Source: a virus. From it: 22,681 nt of DNA. The notes beneath the pieces are model-generated. The model worked only from the letters and a program-made list of their open reading frames with translations. It made no database searches and had not been told where the DNA came from. Made by a program: the position numbers and the translations under genes. The stretch covers positions 1 through 22,681 of the IMG/VR virus record IMGVR_UViG_3300009181_000376; one strand, written 5' to 3'. The first letter of the stretch is position 1. Each line of letters begins with the position of its first letter. Shown here piece after piece: positions 1-8,483 of the stretch.

Positions 1-1080
1 TCCGGTTATTGGGAATGCTCCAATAATACTGCTGGCAGTCAGCCCTGACGGAAGAACCGATGCAAGCGCAAGGGCAAGAGTTCCTGTCCCTGCCCCACTC
101 GCCAAGTATTTCCCTTGGAACTCTAGCGAGTTCCCTACCCTTCGATACGATGAAGCGGCCCATGATCCGGGAAGGTTGGTGATATTCACGCTGGGCGTAT
201 AGCTCGTCCACCCCCCCACCGCCGCCGCATTGGGGATTACCTGGGGGCCGAGGACAACCGAGTCAAGGTTCATCAATAGGGCATTAGCGTTGGTCGTGGT
301 AAATTGGAAAATAATTCGGTATACACGGTTTGAAGAAGGGATGAACGTACCAAAAAAGTTTGCTGGTCCTCCAACAGTAGCATCAAGAGACGATGCAGAC
401 ATGGGAATTAAATTTGAACCGTTAACGTCCCAAATGAACACCGAAAGATCACCCGAAGTGTAGTTTGTTGTCGGTGTCCTGTAGCTGAAAGTAAGTTGAA
501 GGGTACGAACAGTATCTTCAAGATCAATCGTTATATTGTTTGAGTAAACAGTTGAACCACGAACGTCTCCTGCATTTTTATTAAGAACCAAAGACCCTGT
601 TCCGGCCAATGGTGTTGCGTTATCAATTGTCAGTGCGGAAAAACCTGTAGTGCCACCGCCAATACCGCCAGAGATTGGAACGGTAGTTCCTGAATCTTTA
701 GAAAGATTCCAGCCGGCGGTAGTACCAGACTCAAAATCTGGAGCAGCAACGTAGTTTTTTGCTCCAGTTGAAACAGCAGCTCCACCAAGAGCTGCTTCCG
801 ATATTGGAGAATAAAAAACAAGTTTTCCGTTTTTATCTTTGACCGTAATTGAGTACAAAGTACCAACATAAAGTTTTCCAGGACTTCCAGCATAACTAGG
901 ATAACCACCATTGATTTTAATTGGTTGAGCTGCTGGGATAGTTTGTGCTGAGTCCCAATAAACCGTTATGGGGTTTGTCTCTGGGTTGAGTGACGCAGTT
1001 CCAATATATAAGTTACCACCGCTCAATGGTGCTCCAGATGCGTCTAGAAAGATTTCAAAGGGTGCAATTACTGATGCCAT
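1..1080 (-). CDS. Tail fibre/tailspike with P22-like head-binding N-terminus (partial, C-terminus off the left edge)
   Basis: This should be the host-recognition protein attached to the short tail. I read 360 codons from the ATG at 1080 to the window edge with no stop. Residues about 20-92 (GGNLYIGTASLNPETNPITV, then SQPI-like AAQPIKINGGYPSY and a VKDKNGKLVFYSP strand) closely resemble the P22 tailspike head-binding domain. Residues about 110-275 begin with PDFESGTTAGWN and look like a beta-sandwich carbohydrate-binding-type module. From W291 a third module (WTSYTPS, later YRRVGNSLEFQGKY) resembles modules repeated in many phage fibres. The start overlaps the upstream stop as TGATG, with AAGGAG seven bases before it. 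The last module is visibly richer in G+C than the first two, which suggests modular exchange. Whether the missing C-terminus is enzymatic cannot be seen. Confidence 0.85.
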   Translation of the reverse strand, partial: MASVIAPFEIFLDASGAPLSGGNLYIGTASLNPETNPITVYWDSAQTIPAAQPIKINGGYPSYAGSPGKLYVGTLYSITVKDKNGKLVFYSPISEAALGGAAVSTGAKNYVAAPDFESGTTAGWNLSKDSGTTVPISGGIGGGTTGFSALTIDNATPLAGTGSLVLNKNAGDVRGSTVYSNNITIDLEDTVRTLQLTFSYRTPTTNYTSGDLSVFIWDVNGSNLIPMSASSLDATVGGPANFFGTFIPSSNRVYRIIFQFTTTNANALLMNLDSVVLGPQVIPNAAAVGGWTSYTPSVNITNLPGSWAASSYRRVGNSLEFQGKYLASGAGTGTLALALASVLPSGLTASSIIGAFPITG

Positions 1081-3449
1081 CACTTAGCTCCTTGATACAA
1101 TTTAGGTTGTGCTGCAATGGCAGATACAATCCACGCAAAACGTTGTTCTTTAGGAATACCTATAGATTTTGCATAATCTCCAAACTCTGAACTGCCAGCA
1201 AGTTTTGCCAACGTTTCTTGACTTGCTTGGCCTTTCTTTGCCTGCTCAAGAAGAACATTTTGAAACTTGTCCGACGATAGCAACGTTCCTATCTTAGCAA
1301 GCGAATCTTTCTTGCCGTTGATAAGGGCATCAGTGAAAGGCTTGGCAACACCAGAGGTTCCAATATCAACTACTGCTTTAACCCGTCCGCTTGCCCCGTC
1401 AAGAACCTTGCCTACTAGTCCAGACTGTTCCAGCAGGTCCATCAAAGGTTTTTGTAGAGATTTACCTGTTCCAGTGAGTTCTGCTTCGTTTTTCACCATG
1501 CGCTTTGAAACACTGTAGAGCCCGAGAAGGTAGTCATGTGCGCCGGGTGGCAGATTCTTGATGATGTCCTTGTAGACCGCATTGTTCTTCCGAAGGCCTT
1601 CGTAGATGTCCTTGAACTGAAGCGCACCGAAAGACTGCTTCCCGCCGCCGGCCTTTCCACGAACGGCCTCAGCGATGGCGGTTGCGATGGCCTCGCCCTT
1701 CATGTCGGCAGGGATGACATCTATGATTCTGTTGTACCGTTCGCCACTCACGCCGGCAGACTTGATTCCAGACAGGAGCGGGGGTCCGATTTCTCCGGCC
1801 AAGTCCTGCCCAAAGGCTTTCACGAAAAGCTTGTCTAGCATTTTGCTCTTGGCATACATCGCATTGGCAGCTTTGAGCTGGTCAGCCAGCCCCTCGATAC
1901 CAGAAGCCTCGACCGTGGCAAGTTGATCCTGAGCCAGGGCCCCATACATCTGCTTGAGAACTCGCGTATCCTGAGTCCCATAGGCCTCAGTGTGCGCGCC
2001 GACAGCTTCACCAATTTTCTTCCGAATACGGTTCAGGGATGCGTAGGAAATGTCTTTTTCTTTCAGCAATCCCAGAAGGGTCTTTTCTTCGGCGGTAAAC
2101 AGCCGAGGGTCAACGTTGTCCGTCAGCTCGGCCATGACAGCTCGGATGTTGTCCACCGATGCCTTGGCAGATGTCGGTACTTCAGCAGCGACCTGAGAAT
2201 AGATTGGCTCGGTTCCGTCTTTCAGGGCTGCGGCGGTCGTGGCGAGTTCATTCTTGATCGTGCTTGAAACCGCCGGCAGCGATACCATGTCTCCCGAGTA
2301 CTGAGCGCCGAGCTTTTTGAGCAGTTCGTCTGCCTTGGCTACGAACCCCTCCTTGGCAGTACTCCACGCGCTCTGGGCCTCAGATCCGGCCTTGGACCGC
2401 ATCAATCCGAAAGTAGCCTGGATCTGCTTCGAGTCGGAGAAAAAATCCACAGGAAGATCAAAACCCATTTTGTCGGCCAAAGCTTTGTCTTCTAAGTTAA
2501 TCTGAGCAGATGCTCCAAGTTCCTTAGCAGCCGCAGTAGAACCACCTTTCATTTTCTTTAAAAGTTGAGCTGTCTTTTCTACTGGCATTTCAGCAATTGC
2601 CATTCTTGGCGGCGCTGTTTCTAGCGGAGGTATTTGTTCAACAATTGGCAGTTCTGCTTGTTGTGGCATTACACCTGGTTCAGGTGCAGTAGCAGTGCTG
2701 GGTCTTGCCATGGGACCAAGTTTTGATGCTGGTGTTGCCATTCCACCAGCAGCTGTACCTAAAATTGACATCAGCGTTTGAACGTAAGGGTTTGCCCCAG
2801 CCTCTGCTGACGCCTGTCCGGCCAGTGCTCCAACACCACCACCAACCATCTGCTGTGCTGGGTTGGCGGCCATGCTGGTGCCAATGTCCAAAGCTTTCTG
2901 TTGTCCTACTAAGCTTGGCTGTAGCCTTGCTGCTTGATTAGCAACATCCATTGATGTTCTGGAAATTGCCTTGGCACCGCTCAGGCCAGCAGTGCCGGCT
3001 TGGAACATCCTTTCAATCACATTTTGGGGCTCAGGAACTCCCACCATGGTGAGGATATTCTGAACAGACTGCGAGAAAAGAGGTAAGTTTCCATTTGTCA
3101 GGCCGTTTACAATTCCTATTAGCGGATCAGCGACAAAAGCAATTGGACTTGTGAGACCGGCATACAGACCACGATTAATTGCTGCCGTTACACCAAGTGG
3201 AGTTGTAGGAGCTTGTGGCGGTATCATGGTGTCAGGAGATCCAGTATTCAAAGCCATCATGTCACGCTCTATTTGAGCGGAATCTACAGGAGTTGGAATA
3301 TCTTGTGTTGGAGTTACAAGAACTGCTCCAAGTGATTTGAGCAATTCTATTTTTTTAGTTGAATCTGAGGGTTTTGTAATGGTTGTATCTACCGGTTTTG
3401 CACCAAGAGATTTTAAAAGTGCAAGCTTTTCGGCGGTATCCATAGCCAT
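1080..3449 (-). CDS. Putative DNA-ejection / internal virion protein (P22 gp16 position)
   Basis: This 789-residue protein is the last of three genes between the tail hub and the fibre. That matches the P22 order gp7-gp20-gp16, whose products enter the host during DNA delivery. The first 50 residues carry a duplicated motif (EKLALLKSLGA and KKIELLKSLGA). Residues about 85-250 are rich in Gly, Ala and hydrophobics, with stretches that could insert in or cross a membrane (around GLYAGLTSPIAFVADPLIGI). The rest is mainly predicted helix; I see no lysozyme or peptidase motif. The ATG sits two bases after the upstream TAA with a poor Shine-Dalgarno match, so translation is probably coupled. The DNA for residues about 330-650 (about 1500-2470) is visibly richer in G+C than both ends of the gene. 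The role is inferred from position, size and composition. Confidence 0.65.
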   Translation of the reverse strand: MAMDTAEKLALLKSLGAKPVDTTITKPSDSTKKIELLKSLGAVLVTPTQDIPTPVDSAQIERDMMALNTGSPDTMIPPQAPTTPLGVTAAINRGLYAGLTSPIAFVADPLIGIVNGLTNGNLPLFSQSVQNILTMVGVPEPQNVIERMFQAGTAGLSGAKAISRTSMDVANQAARLQPSLVGQQKALDIGTSMAANPAQQMVGGGVGALAGQASAEAGANPYVQTLMSILGTAAGGMATPASKLGPMARPSTATAPEPGVMPQQAELPIVEQIPPLETAPPRMAIAEMPVEKTAQLLKKMKGGSTAAAKELGASAQINLEDKALADKMGFDLPVDFFSDSKQIQATFGLMRSKAGSEAQSAWSTAKEGFVAKADELLKKLGAQYSGDMVSLPAVSSTIKNELATTAAALKDGTEPIYSQVAAEVPTSAKASVDNIRAVMAELTDNVDPRLFTAEEKTLLGLLKEKDISYASLNRIRKKIGEAVGAHTEAYGTQDTRVLKQMYGALAQDQLATVEASGIEGLADQLKAANAMYAKSKMLDKLFVKAFGQDLAGEIGPPLLSGIKSAGVSGERYNRIIDVIPADMKGEAIATAIAEAVRGKAGGGKQSFGALQFKDIYEGLRKNNAVYKDIIKNLPPGAHDYLLGLYSVSKRMVKNEAELTGTGKSLQKPLMDLLEQSGLVGKVLDGASGRVKAVVDIGTSGVAKPFTDALINGKKDSLAKIGTLLSSDKFQNVLLEQAKKGQASQETLAKLAGSSEFGDYAKSIGIPKEQRFAWIVSAIAAQPKLYQGAK

Positions 3450-3451
3450 TA

Positions 3452-4891
3452 TTATTTACCAACCGATTTCATGTATGCATCATATTTTTCTTTTGAAACC
3501 AAATCATAATCTACTCCATCAACTGTAACTATGTATTTTGAAGTAACAGAACCTTTAGCTGGTGAATTTGGTGCAGTAGCAGATGCACCACCAGCTGAAG
3601 ATGTTGTGGCAGTAGATCCAAATAGAATGTTTTTGTCTTTCCAAGAAAGAAAGTTTGTTCCCTTTGGAACTGTTTTTCCGTTCATCACAATGTCATAATT
3701 TGATGGTCCAAGACTACCATTCTGGTAAGTCCAATCGGCAATGGCTTGGTTATTTTTGGCCGAATATTCTTTGATTGTTTTTAGACCTCGAATAAAAGGT
3801 ATAAGTACTGTTAAAGGAGCTTCTGGTCCAGGATATCCTTCTCTGACAAGAGCAATATCACGATCAGATGCGGCTCCAGGAGGTAGTTGTGACAATAAAT
3901 CAGAATTGACAATATTTTTATATTCTGCAATTACGCCAGAAAGGGAATCTTGAAAACCAGTGTTCTTTTTAATAAACTCTGCAATAGTACCAGCAAATCC
4001 AGTAAGACCTTTTGTACCGCTAAGTTTAGTCAGTAGACTATCAAATCTACTGCTGAATCCTGAGTCTGTAATTGATTGCGTTGTTGCTTTAGTGGCAGCG
4101 GCTTCGGCAACTGCAGATAAATTGGGGGCTGGTGTTAGGTTTGCTTTACTTTGAGCTGCTTGAATTTCTAATTCTTGTTTAGTAAGTTCACCCGGAGCCA
4201 GTTGTTCTTTCTGTTGAGTTGCAGACAGTTCACTAAGATTTTTTAGAACATCTCCACCTCCCGGCAAAACTGCTAAAATATGCATAAGTTGTTGATTTGC
4301 AGTTTTTGGATTTATTTTTACAAGACCAGCCATGATCCTATAAAGTTTGGCATCTTCTGTTGCATTTTTTACTGTACCTGAACTTGCTTCAAGTGCTGTT
4401 GCAGACTCCTCCAAATTTTTAATTATGTTTTCTGGGTCTTGATTTTGCATCAGTTGTGCAGACGCTATTCCAATAGTGCTATAAAAACGCTGTTGTCTTT
4501 CTTTGTCCATTTGAGCAGCTAAGGCTTGTCCTTGCTTGAAAGATTCTGGGTTACTTATTTCTGCTAATCTAAAAGCTTCTTCGCCATTAGCAGTTCCTAA
4601 ACCAACTTTTTTACCTAGAGATTTTTTTTCTTCCTCAATAGCAGCAGCCTTTTCTGCTGCGGCTTGATCAGCAATAATTTTCTGTTCAAACATTTGTTGT
4701 TCAAGAATAGATTTTTGCTTTACTGCTTCAACATCAGCCTCATGTTTCAATGCAAGTTGCTGTCGAGCTTCTTCGACATTTCTTGCGTTTACCATGTTTG
4801 CTTGTATAGCTTGTCCAGATCCAATTCCAGAAAGAAAAGAATCTACTGGGTTTGGTGTGTTTGCAAAATAGTCTGTAAAAGGTGGAACCAT
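3452..4891 (-). CDS. Putative DNA-ejection protein with N-terminal coiled coil (P22 gp20 position)
   Basis: This 479-residue protein is close in length to P22 gp20 (about 471 residues) and occupies the same place, between the gp7-like and gp16-like genes. Residues about 38-95 form a long, charged, Ala/Glu/Lys/Gln-rich helix likely to be a coiled coil (for example EEARQQLALKHEADVEAVKQ). The centre is helical, and about 405-450 is low-complexity Ser/Ala/Thr/Gly. No enzymatic motif is visible. The ATG has AGGAG six bases upstream and begins eight bases after the preceding stop. It probably belongs to the protein set that is injected or forms a conduit in the envelope. I infer this from gene order, since direct sequence similarity to gp20 is not obvious by eye. 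Confidence 0.6.
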   Translation of the reverse strand: MVPPFTDYFANTPNPVDSFLSGIGSGQAIQANMVNARNVEEARQQLALKHEADVEAVKQKSILEQQMFEQKIIADQAAAEKAAAIEEEKKSLGKKVGLGTANGEEAFRLAEISNPESFKQGQALAAQMDKERQQRFYSTIGIASAQLMQNQDPENIIKNLEESATALEASSGTVKNATEDAKLYRIMAGLVKINPKTANQQLMHILAVLPGGGDVLKNLSELSATQQKEQLAPGELTKQELEIQAAQSKANLTPAPNLSAVAEAAATKATTQSITDSGFSSRFDSLLTKLSGTKGLTGFAGTIAEFIKKNTGFQDSLSGVIAEYKNIVNSDLLSQLPPGAASDRDIALVREGYPGPEAPLTVLIPFIRGLKTIKEYSAKNNQAIADWTYQNGSLGPSNYDIVMNGKTVPKGTNFLSWKDKNILFGSTATTSSAGGASATAPNSPAKGSVTSKYIVTVDGVDYDLVSKEKYDAYMKSVGK

Positions 4892-4899
4892 GATATCTC

Positions 4900-5631
4900 C
4901 TAACTCGACCTATTCATACTGGTTTGACTACCGCCACCGCCGCCGCCACTACTAAGTGCAGCAGATGCTAATAGTGGATTACCAGTAGCGAATCCAGCCA
5001 CGGCTCCACCAAGCTTAAATAGGTTTGGAACAGAAAATGGATTATTTGCTTGTGCAAGGTTTGCTTGTGTCAAAATTCTACTTCCAGCAGCTGTTGATTG
5101 ATCTTGAGCGAGACTTGCTAAAAGTTGTGCTTGCTGTGCCGTTAGTCCAGCCTTACCAAGTGCGGTAGCATTTCCCTGACCACCAAGTGCCTTTAGTTCT
5201 GCGTATTGATTGCTTACAGCATTGGCCAGCATAGCTGGAGAAAACTGGGCAAGTACTTCTTGAGTATTGCCACCTCGAACTCCACCAGTTACAGAAGCAT
5301 TGGATAAAATTGACTTCTCACCAGATTGAACTGAAGCTAAATATCCTGGGCTATTCTTAATGGCATCAATAGCTTTTTGTTGCGCTTCTGGTCCATTCAA
5401 ACCAGCAAGATCCGCTTGTGCAGTAGTTGCAGCATTCCCTGCTTCAATATAGGGTTGCAATAGCGCATCTGTAGCTGCTTTATCATCCTTAATTACTTGA
5501 GCAGCATCATTTATGCCTTGTTGTGTAAGTTCATAAAGTTTGTCAGATGCAGTATTTTGAGCGGTTTGACCAGTTAAATCCTGCCAACCTTTTACCGCCT
5601 GAGCGAACCAAGTACCAATAGTGTCAGCCAT
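4900..5631 (-). CDS. Putative DNA-ejection protein (P22 gp7-like)
   Basis: This 243-residue protein is near the length of P22 gp7 (about 229). It carries a pattern I recognise from podovirus ejection/DNA-transfer proteins: PYIEAGNAAT near residue 60, then a LNGPEAQ segment, SPGYLASVQSGEKSI, and later NQYAELKALGGQGNATALG. The C-terminus has a Gly/Ala-rich hydrophobic stretch (about 205-228, AGFATGNPLLASAALSS) and ends in polyglycine and serine, which may favour membrane contact. It is the first gene after the internal promoter at 5692-5720. Its ATG is preceded by GGAGGA at good spacing. A stop followed by AGGAG links it to the next gene, so the three ejection genes are probably made together. 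Confidence 0.7.
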   Translation of the reverse strand: MADTIGTWFAQAVKGWQDLTGQTAQNTASDKLYELTQQGINDAAQVIKDDKAATDALLQPYIEAGNAATTAQADLAGLNGPEAQQKAIDAIKNSPGYLASVQSGEKSILSNASVTGGVRGGNTQEVLAQFSPAMLANAVSNQYAELKALGGQGNATALGKAGLTAQQAQLLASLAQDQSTAAGSRILTQANLAQANNPFSVPNLFKLGGAVAGFATGNPLLASAALSSGGGGGGSQTSMNRSS

Positions 5632-5691
5632 AGCTCATTCCTCCGTATAAAGTACAGGATGAGCGCCGGAACCCGTTACACGGCTACATCC

Positions 5692-5720
5692 ATAATCTAT
5701 GATATCAGATCCGTTGTCAA
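5692..5720 (-). promoter_or_regulatory. Sigma70-type promoter for the ejection-protein cassette
   Basis: On the minus strand a perfect -35 TTGACA (5720-5715) is followed after exactly 17 bases by GATTAT (5697-5692), which matches four of six TATAAT positions. Transcription would begin near 5685, giving a leader of roughly 54 bases before the ATG at 5631. The TGA stop of the preceding 173-residue gene (5719-5717) lies inside the -35 hexamer. I infer an internal promoter that boosts the three ejection genes and the fibre. No start site has been measured. Confidence 0.5.
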
Positions 5721-6238
5721 TATGCCCTTACGGCCTGAATCCAACCAAATACGCTCAATGTTGAAATTGTAAATGACATCCTAGTCACAAAATAAACCGT
5801 AGCAGAGCTTGAAAGAGTTATTCTAACACTGTTGTTAGACGTTCTGGGATTTACATCACCAAACGTTGTAGGATTAGCAAAAGGTTGATATTGCAAGTAT
5901 TCTCCTCCAACCGGTAGTTCTCCAACGTTTACAGTTGGCAATGTGGCAGATGTCAAACTAAGACCGAATCGAACTGACTGGACAATAGTTGTCGCTGAAT
6001 GTACCGCAGATCCTGAAAAAGTAACGTCCCATGTACCGGCAGCCAGTGCTACTGAAGTTATATTTGCGGTAACGTTAGTTGTCAGTGCAACTGCTGATGC
6101 TGCCTTTGTTTGTCCTGTAGTCATGTCCTGCGTTAGTAAATTGACTTCAGAAAATAATCTTTCAAACTGATCAATGGTATCAAAATCAGGCGCAAACGAA
6201 TCAAGTTGTTCTCGGTTGAGTCTAAGAACACGACTCAT
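5717..6238 (-). CDS. Small beta-rich virion protein of unknown role
   Basis: This 173-residue protein begins with a short charged helical segment (residues 1-40, LNREQLDSFAPDF) followed by a Thr/Ser/Val-rich beta domain. The C-terminal stretch (ATVYFVTRMSFTISTLSVFG, then WIQAVRAY) belongs to a type I recognise in many small phage structural proteins, but I cannot name its function. Start and upstream stop overlap as ATGA with the gp10-like gene. In P22 this position holds the tail needle gp26 and gp14. A helix followed by a beta tip could suit a needle or fibre, but the helical part is far shorter than in gp26. A structural role is inferred from context. Confidence 0.6.
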   Translation of the reverse strand: MSRVLRLNREQLDSFAPDFDTIDQFERLFSEVNLLTQDMTTGQTKAASAVALTTNVTANITSVALAAGTWDVTFSGSAVHSATTIVQSVRFGLSLTSATLPTVNVGELPVGGEYLQYQPFANPTTFGDVNPRTSNNSVRITLSSSATVYFVTRMSFTISTLSVFGWIQAVRAY

Positions 6239-7704
6239 ACTGCCAGCCGTTCAAGTTGAGCTTCTAGTCTAGCAACCGAAATATAAGACAAAGTGTCACC
6301 TTGAAAACGTTGAATACGAAAGTTCCGCAGGTGTCCTTGGTTATACCAAATGATGCGTTTATTACCATTTCCTCTAGAACCTATCTTAATGGCTTTTGGC
6401 TGGCTCCACACTCTTCCATCGACAGAGTAACTGCTTGTAATTGTGCGTTCAGCAGGGCCTTCTGTCGTGCTACTGGTGTAGACGTTTGGAGCTCGACCAG
6501 TAAGGCAAACGAGCTCAAGCTGGTGGACAATAGCCCCCATGCCGGCGTTATATAGAATCTGCGTTGAAAACTCCCAACGTGCTGTAGCTCCCCACTGTTG
6601 CGATGTGCTATCAGTAAGATATCCAATTTGGAAAGATACAGGATTTGCCACAAGCCATTTGTCGTAGCACCACACTAAATCTTTGGCAACATAACGGCTA
6701 AAACCAGAAAGACCAGACGTCAAAACAAACCATACTGGAGCTCCAAAAGCTTGGCTGGCGTCCAAATCATATACTAAGGTTCGGTCAGGGAGATTGATCC
6801 AAATGTGTTTCTGGCCTCGGTCGTTTCTCACTTCCATAGTGCAACCCGACAAAGCGCTTTCTGTATACTGAAGAAGTATCGTATCTACTTCCGTAGTGCT
6901 AATCTTTTGAGCCTGTGAGTGAGTTCCCAAAAATACCCCTGGTGATTCATTCCTGCCAGAACCGACAAAGGCCAGAAAGTCTTGAAAGACTACTGTCATA
7001 TATGTGCCAATAGAACCCTTGTTAATTTGAGCTCCATTGATGCGTTCAAACGTAAAATTGAATGTTCCTCCAATATTACGAAAAAACTCAATAGAATAAC
7101 GATTTACTGCTGCAACTTCATTTCTGATTTTGTTGACTGATTTAATAGGATCTGGGTCAACGTCCGATGCTCCGTATCCTGTGGTTGCCCATGTAAAAGG
7201 GTCATGAAGTGCTGATTGTACCAAATAGTTTCCATCGGTCGAAATGAAATATCCATCAACCCAGATAATGTCCAGACAAGTTCCCAAATCTACATCTGTA
7301 ACTTTTGTTAGTACGCCGGCAGATGTCAAAACATAAAGAGCACCACCAGAACTGATTGCAAGGTAACCTGGGTATGTTGGACTGGCAGGGGCGGTAACTT
7401 GAGGTGAATAGTCAAATGTACACTGTCCACCAGTACCTACATCACCTATGGCAGTTACTGCGCCAGTCGATGAAACAGAAACAAGTGTTGACCCCATAAC
7501 TCGGTAGCAAACGCCATTCCAATTGACACCACCCCTAGACGAGCCAGGACCAGTACCTGTCTGGATAATGCCATCAGAAGGTCTTAGATAGCCTTTACTG
7601 ATGCCAGAATCCATGGGAACAGGGACCATGTTGACAGGATAAGCCACCCTAATGTCGGCGGCACCATCTGTAAAGACTCCGCTCAGAATAGGGACTTCAG
7701 CCAT
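6235..7704 (-). CDS. Tail hub / packaged-DNA stabilisation protein, P22 gp10-like
   Basis: This 489-residue protein resembles P22 gp10 (about 472 residues), which forms the tail hub below gp4 and holds packaged DNA in. Matching features in order are PVNMVPVPMDSGISKGYLRP near the N-terminus, a CYRVMGSTLVSVS strand, NRYSIEFFRNIG in the middle, KGSIGTYMTVVFQDFLAFVG, and a C-terminal propeller-like part (TLVYDLDASQAFGAPVWFVL, RIIWYNQGHLRNFRIQRF). The frame opens further upstream, but ATG 7704 is chosen because it lies just after the preceding stop, has GGAG seven to ten bases before it, and gives the expected N-terminus. It overlaps the next gene by ATGA. Confidence 0.9.
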   Translation of the reverse strand: MAEVPILSGVFTDGAADIRVAYPVNMVPVPMDSGISKGYLRPSDGIIQTGTGPGSSRGGVNWNGVCYRVMGSTLVSVSSTGAVTAIGDVGTGGQCTFDYSPQVTAPASPTYPGYLAISSGGALYVLTSAGVLTKVTDVDLGTCLDIIWVDGYFISTDGNYLVQSALHDPFTWATTGYGASDVDPDPIKSVNKIRNEVAAVNRYSIEFFRNIGGTFNFTFERINGAQINKGSIGTYMTVVFQDFLAFVGSGRNESPGVFLGTHSQAQKISTTEVDTILLQYTESALSGCTMEVRNDRGQKHIWINLPDRTLVYDLDASQAFGAPVWFVLTSGLSGFSRYVAKDLVWCYDKWLVANPVSFQIGYLTDSTSQQWGATARWEFSTQILYNAGMGAIVHQLELVCLTGRAPNVYTSSTTEGPAERTITSSYSVDGRVWSQPKAIKIGSRGNGNKRIIWYNQGHLRNFRIQRFQGDTLSYISVARLEAQLERLAV

Positions 7705-7705
7705 A

Positions 7706-8008
7706 TCAGACTCCGTTATTACCAGTTGTAAAGTACAAGACAGTATTTGCTGTAACGTGAATTGCAGAAATATATTGCGCTGAACCCTTGTAAACAACAA
7801 TAGAGGTTTTGCTCAATACAATAAGATCTGTGTCATCACAGGTCGTAGCTATGCTAGAAATGTTGACAAAACAATCGTTTCCACCCGAGTTTGTGATCCT
7901 AACACAAGGATCGTTTGCATTCATCAAATTGGTTGCAGCGGTAGAAGTTCCTACAACTGTAATTTTTTGAGTACTTTTAAACGCTGGTGTAAAGGGATGT
8001 ACGTTCAT
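7706..8008 (-). CDS. Small beta-rich phage protein of unknown function
   Basis: This is a 100-residue protein starting MNVHPFTPAFKSTQ. The start at 8008 is preferred over the longer open frame because AAGGAG (8020-8015) precedes it at ideal spacing and overlaps the stop of the upstream gene. The sequence alternates hydrophobic and polar residues, as in a small beta sandwich, with CVRITNSGGNDCFVNI in the middle and NTVLYFTTGNNG at the end. Similar small proteins sit among head-tail genes of other phages, but I do not know a function. It lies between another beta-rich protein and the gp10-like hub, so a virion or assembly role is likely. Confidence 0.65.
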   Translation of the reverse strand: MNVHPFTPAFKSTQKITVVGTSTAATNLMNANDPCVRITNSGGNDCFVNISSIATTCDDTDLIVLSKTSIVVYKGSAQYISAIHVTANTVLYFTTGNNGV

Positions 8009-8018
8009 TTTTGGCTCC

Positions 8019-8474
8019 TTATGCCGTTCTGTACCAGATGCTGGAAGGCTTATCAAATGTCAAAGTTTCAAATGCATTTGCTGCTGCAAAAGTAGTAAGA
8101 CCTCCAACAACAGAAGCAGCACCATTCAAGTTGTAAGTCACTGTTGTAACAATTTGAGTTGAATTGATCAAAACTCTCTGACCATCAACGCAAGTAGAAG
8201 CAAGTGGCAAGGTAAATGCACCAGCTGCGTAGCCCGCCAAGGGTGTCAATATAAGATGAATATCTAAAGAACCGGTGGTTAAAACAACAGTAAATCCAGT
8301 TGCCGTAGGAGATGAATACTGCGTGGTAAATCCACCATTGCTGATATTTGCTTTTAGTAAGGTCAGCAAGGTTTGGATGGTTGACGCTGAATATGTGGCT
8401 CCGTTCTGCTGAAACAAAACCATAAGGTCACCAAGTGAAAGTGTATCTACAATTGAAAGTGCGCCTACTGCCAT
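8019..8474 (-). CDS. Beta-rich putative structural protein
   Basis: This 151-residue protein has a short helical N-terminus (residues 5-45, SLGDLMVLFQQNG and TIQTLLTLLKANI) and then a beta domain: LILTPLAGYAAGAFTLPL, GQRVLINSTQIVTTVTYNLN and a closing SSIWYRTA. The second half follows a pattern seen in phage head or fibre accessory proteins. ATG 8474 has AGGAG seven bases upstream. It lies between the gp4-like and gp10-like tail genes, which are adjacent in P22, so it is an insertion relative to that layout. I cannot assign a function; a decoration or tail-collar component is plausible. Confidence 0.6.
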   Translation of the reverse strand: MAVGALSIVDTLSLGDLMVLFQQNGATYSASTIQTLLTLLKANISNGGFTTQYSSPTATGFTVVLTTGSLDIHLILTPLAGYAAGAFTLPLASTCVDGQRVLINSTQIVTTVTYNLNGAASVVGGLTTFAAANAFETLTFDKPSSIWYRTA

Positions 8475-8483
8475 GCTGGTCTC

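Noticed and set aside
1-1080. Fibre gene as target of a diversity-generating retroelement
   Set aside because: No reverse transcriptase, template repeat or adenine-biased variable region is visible in the window.
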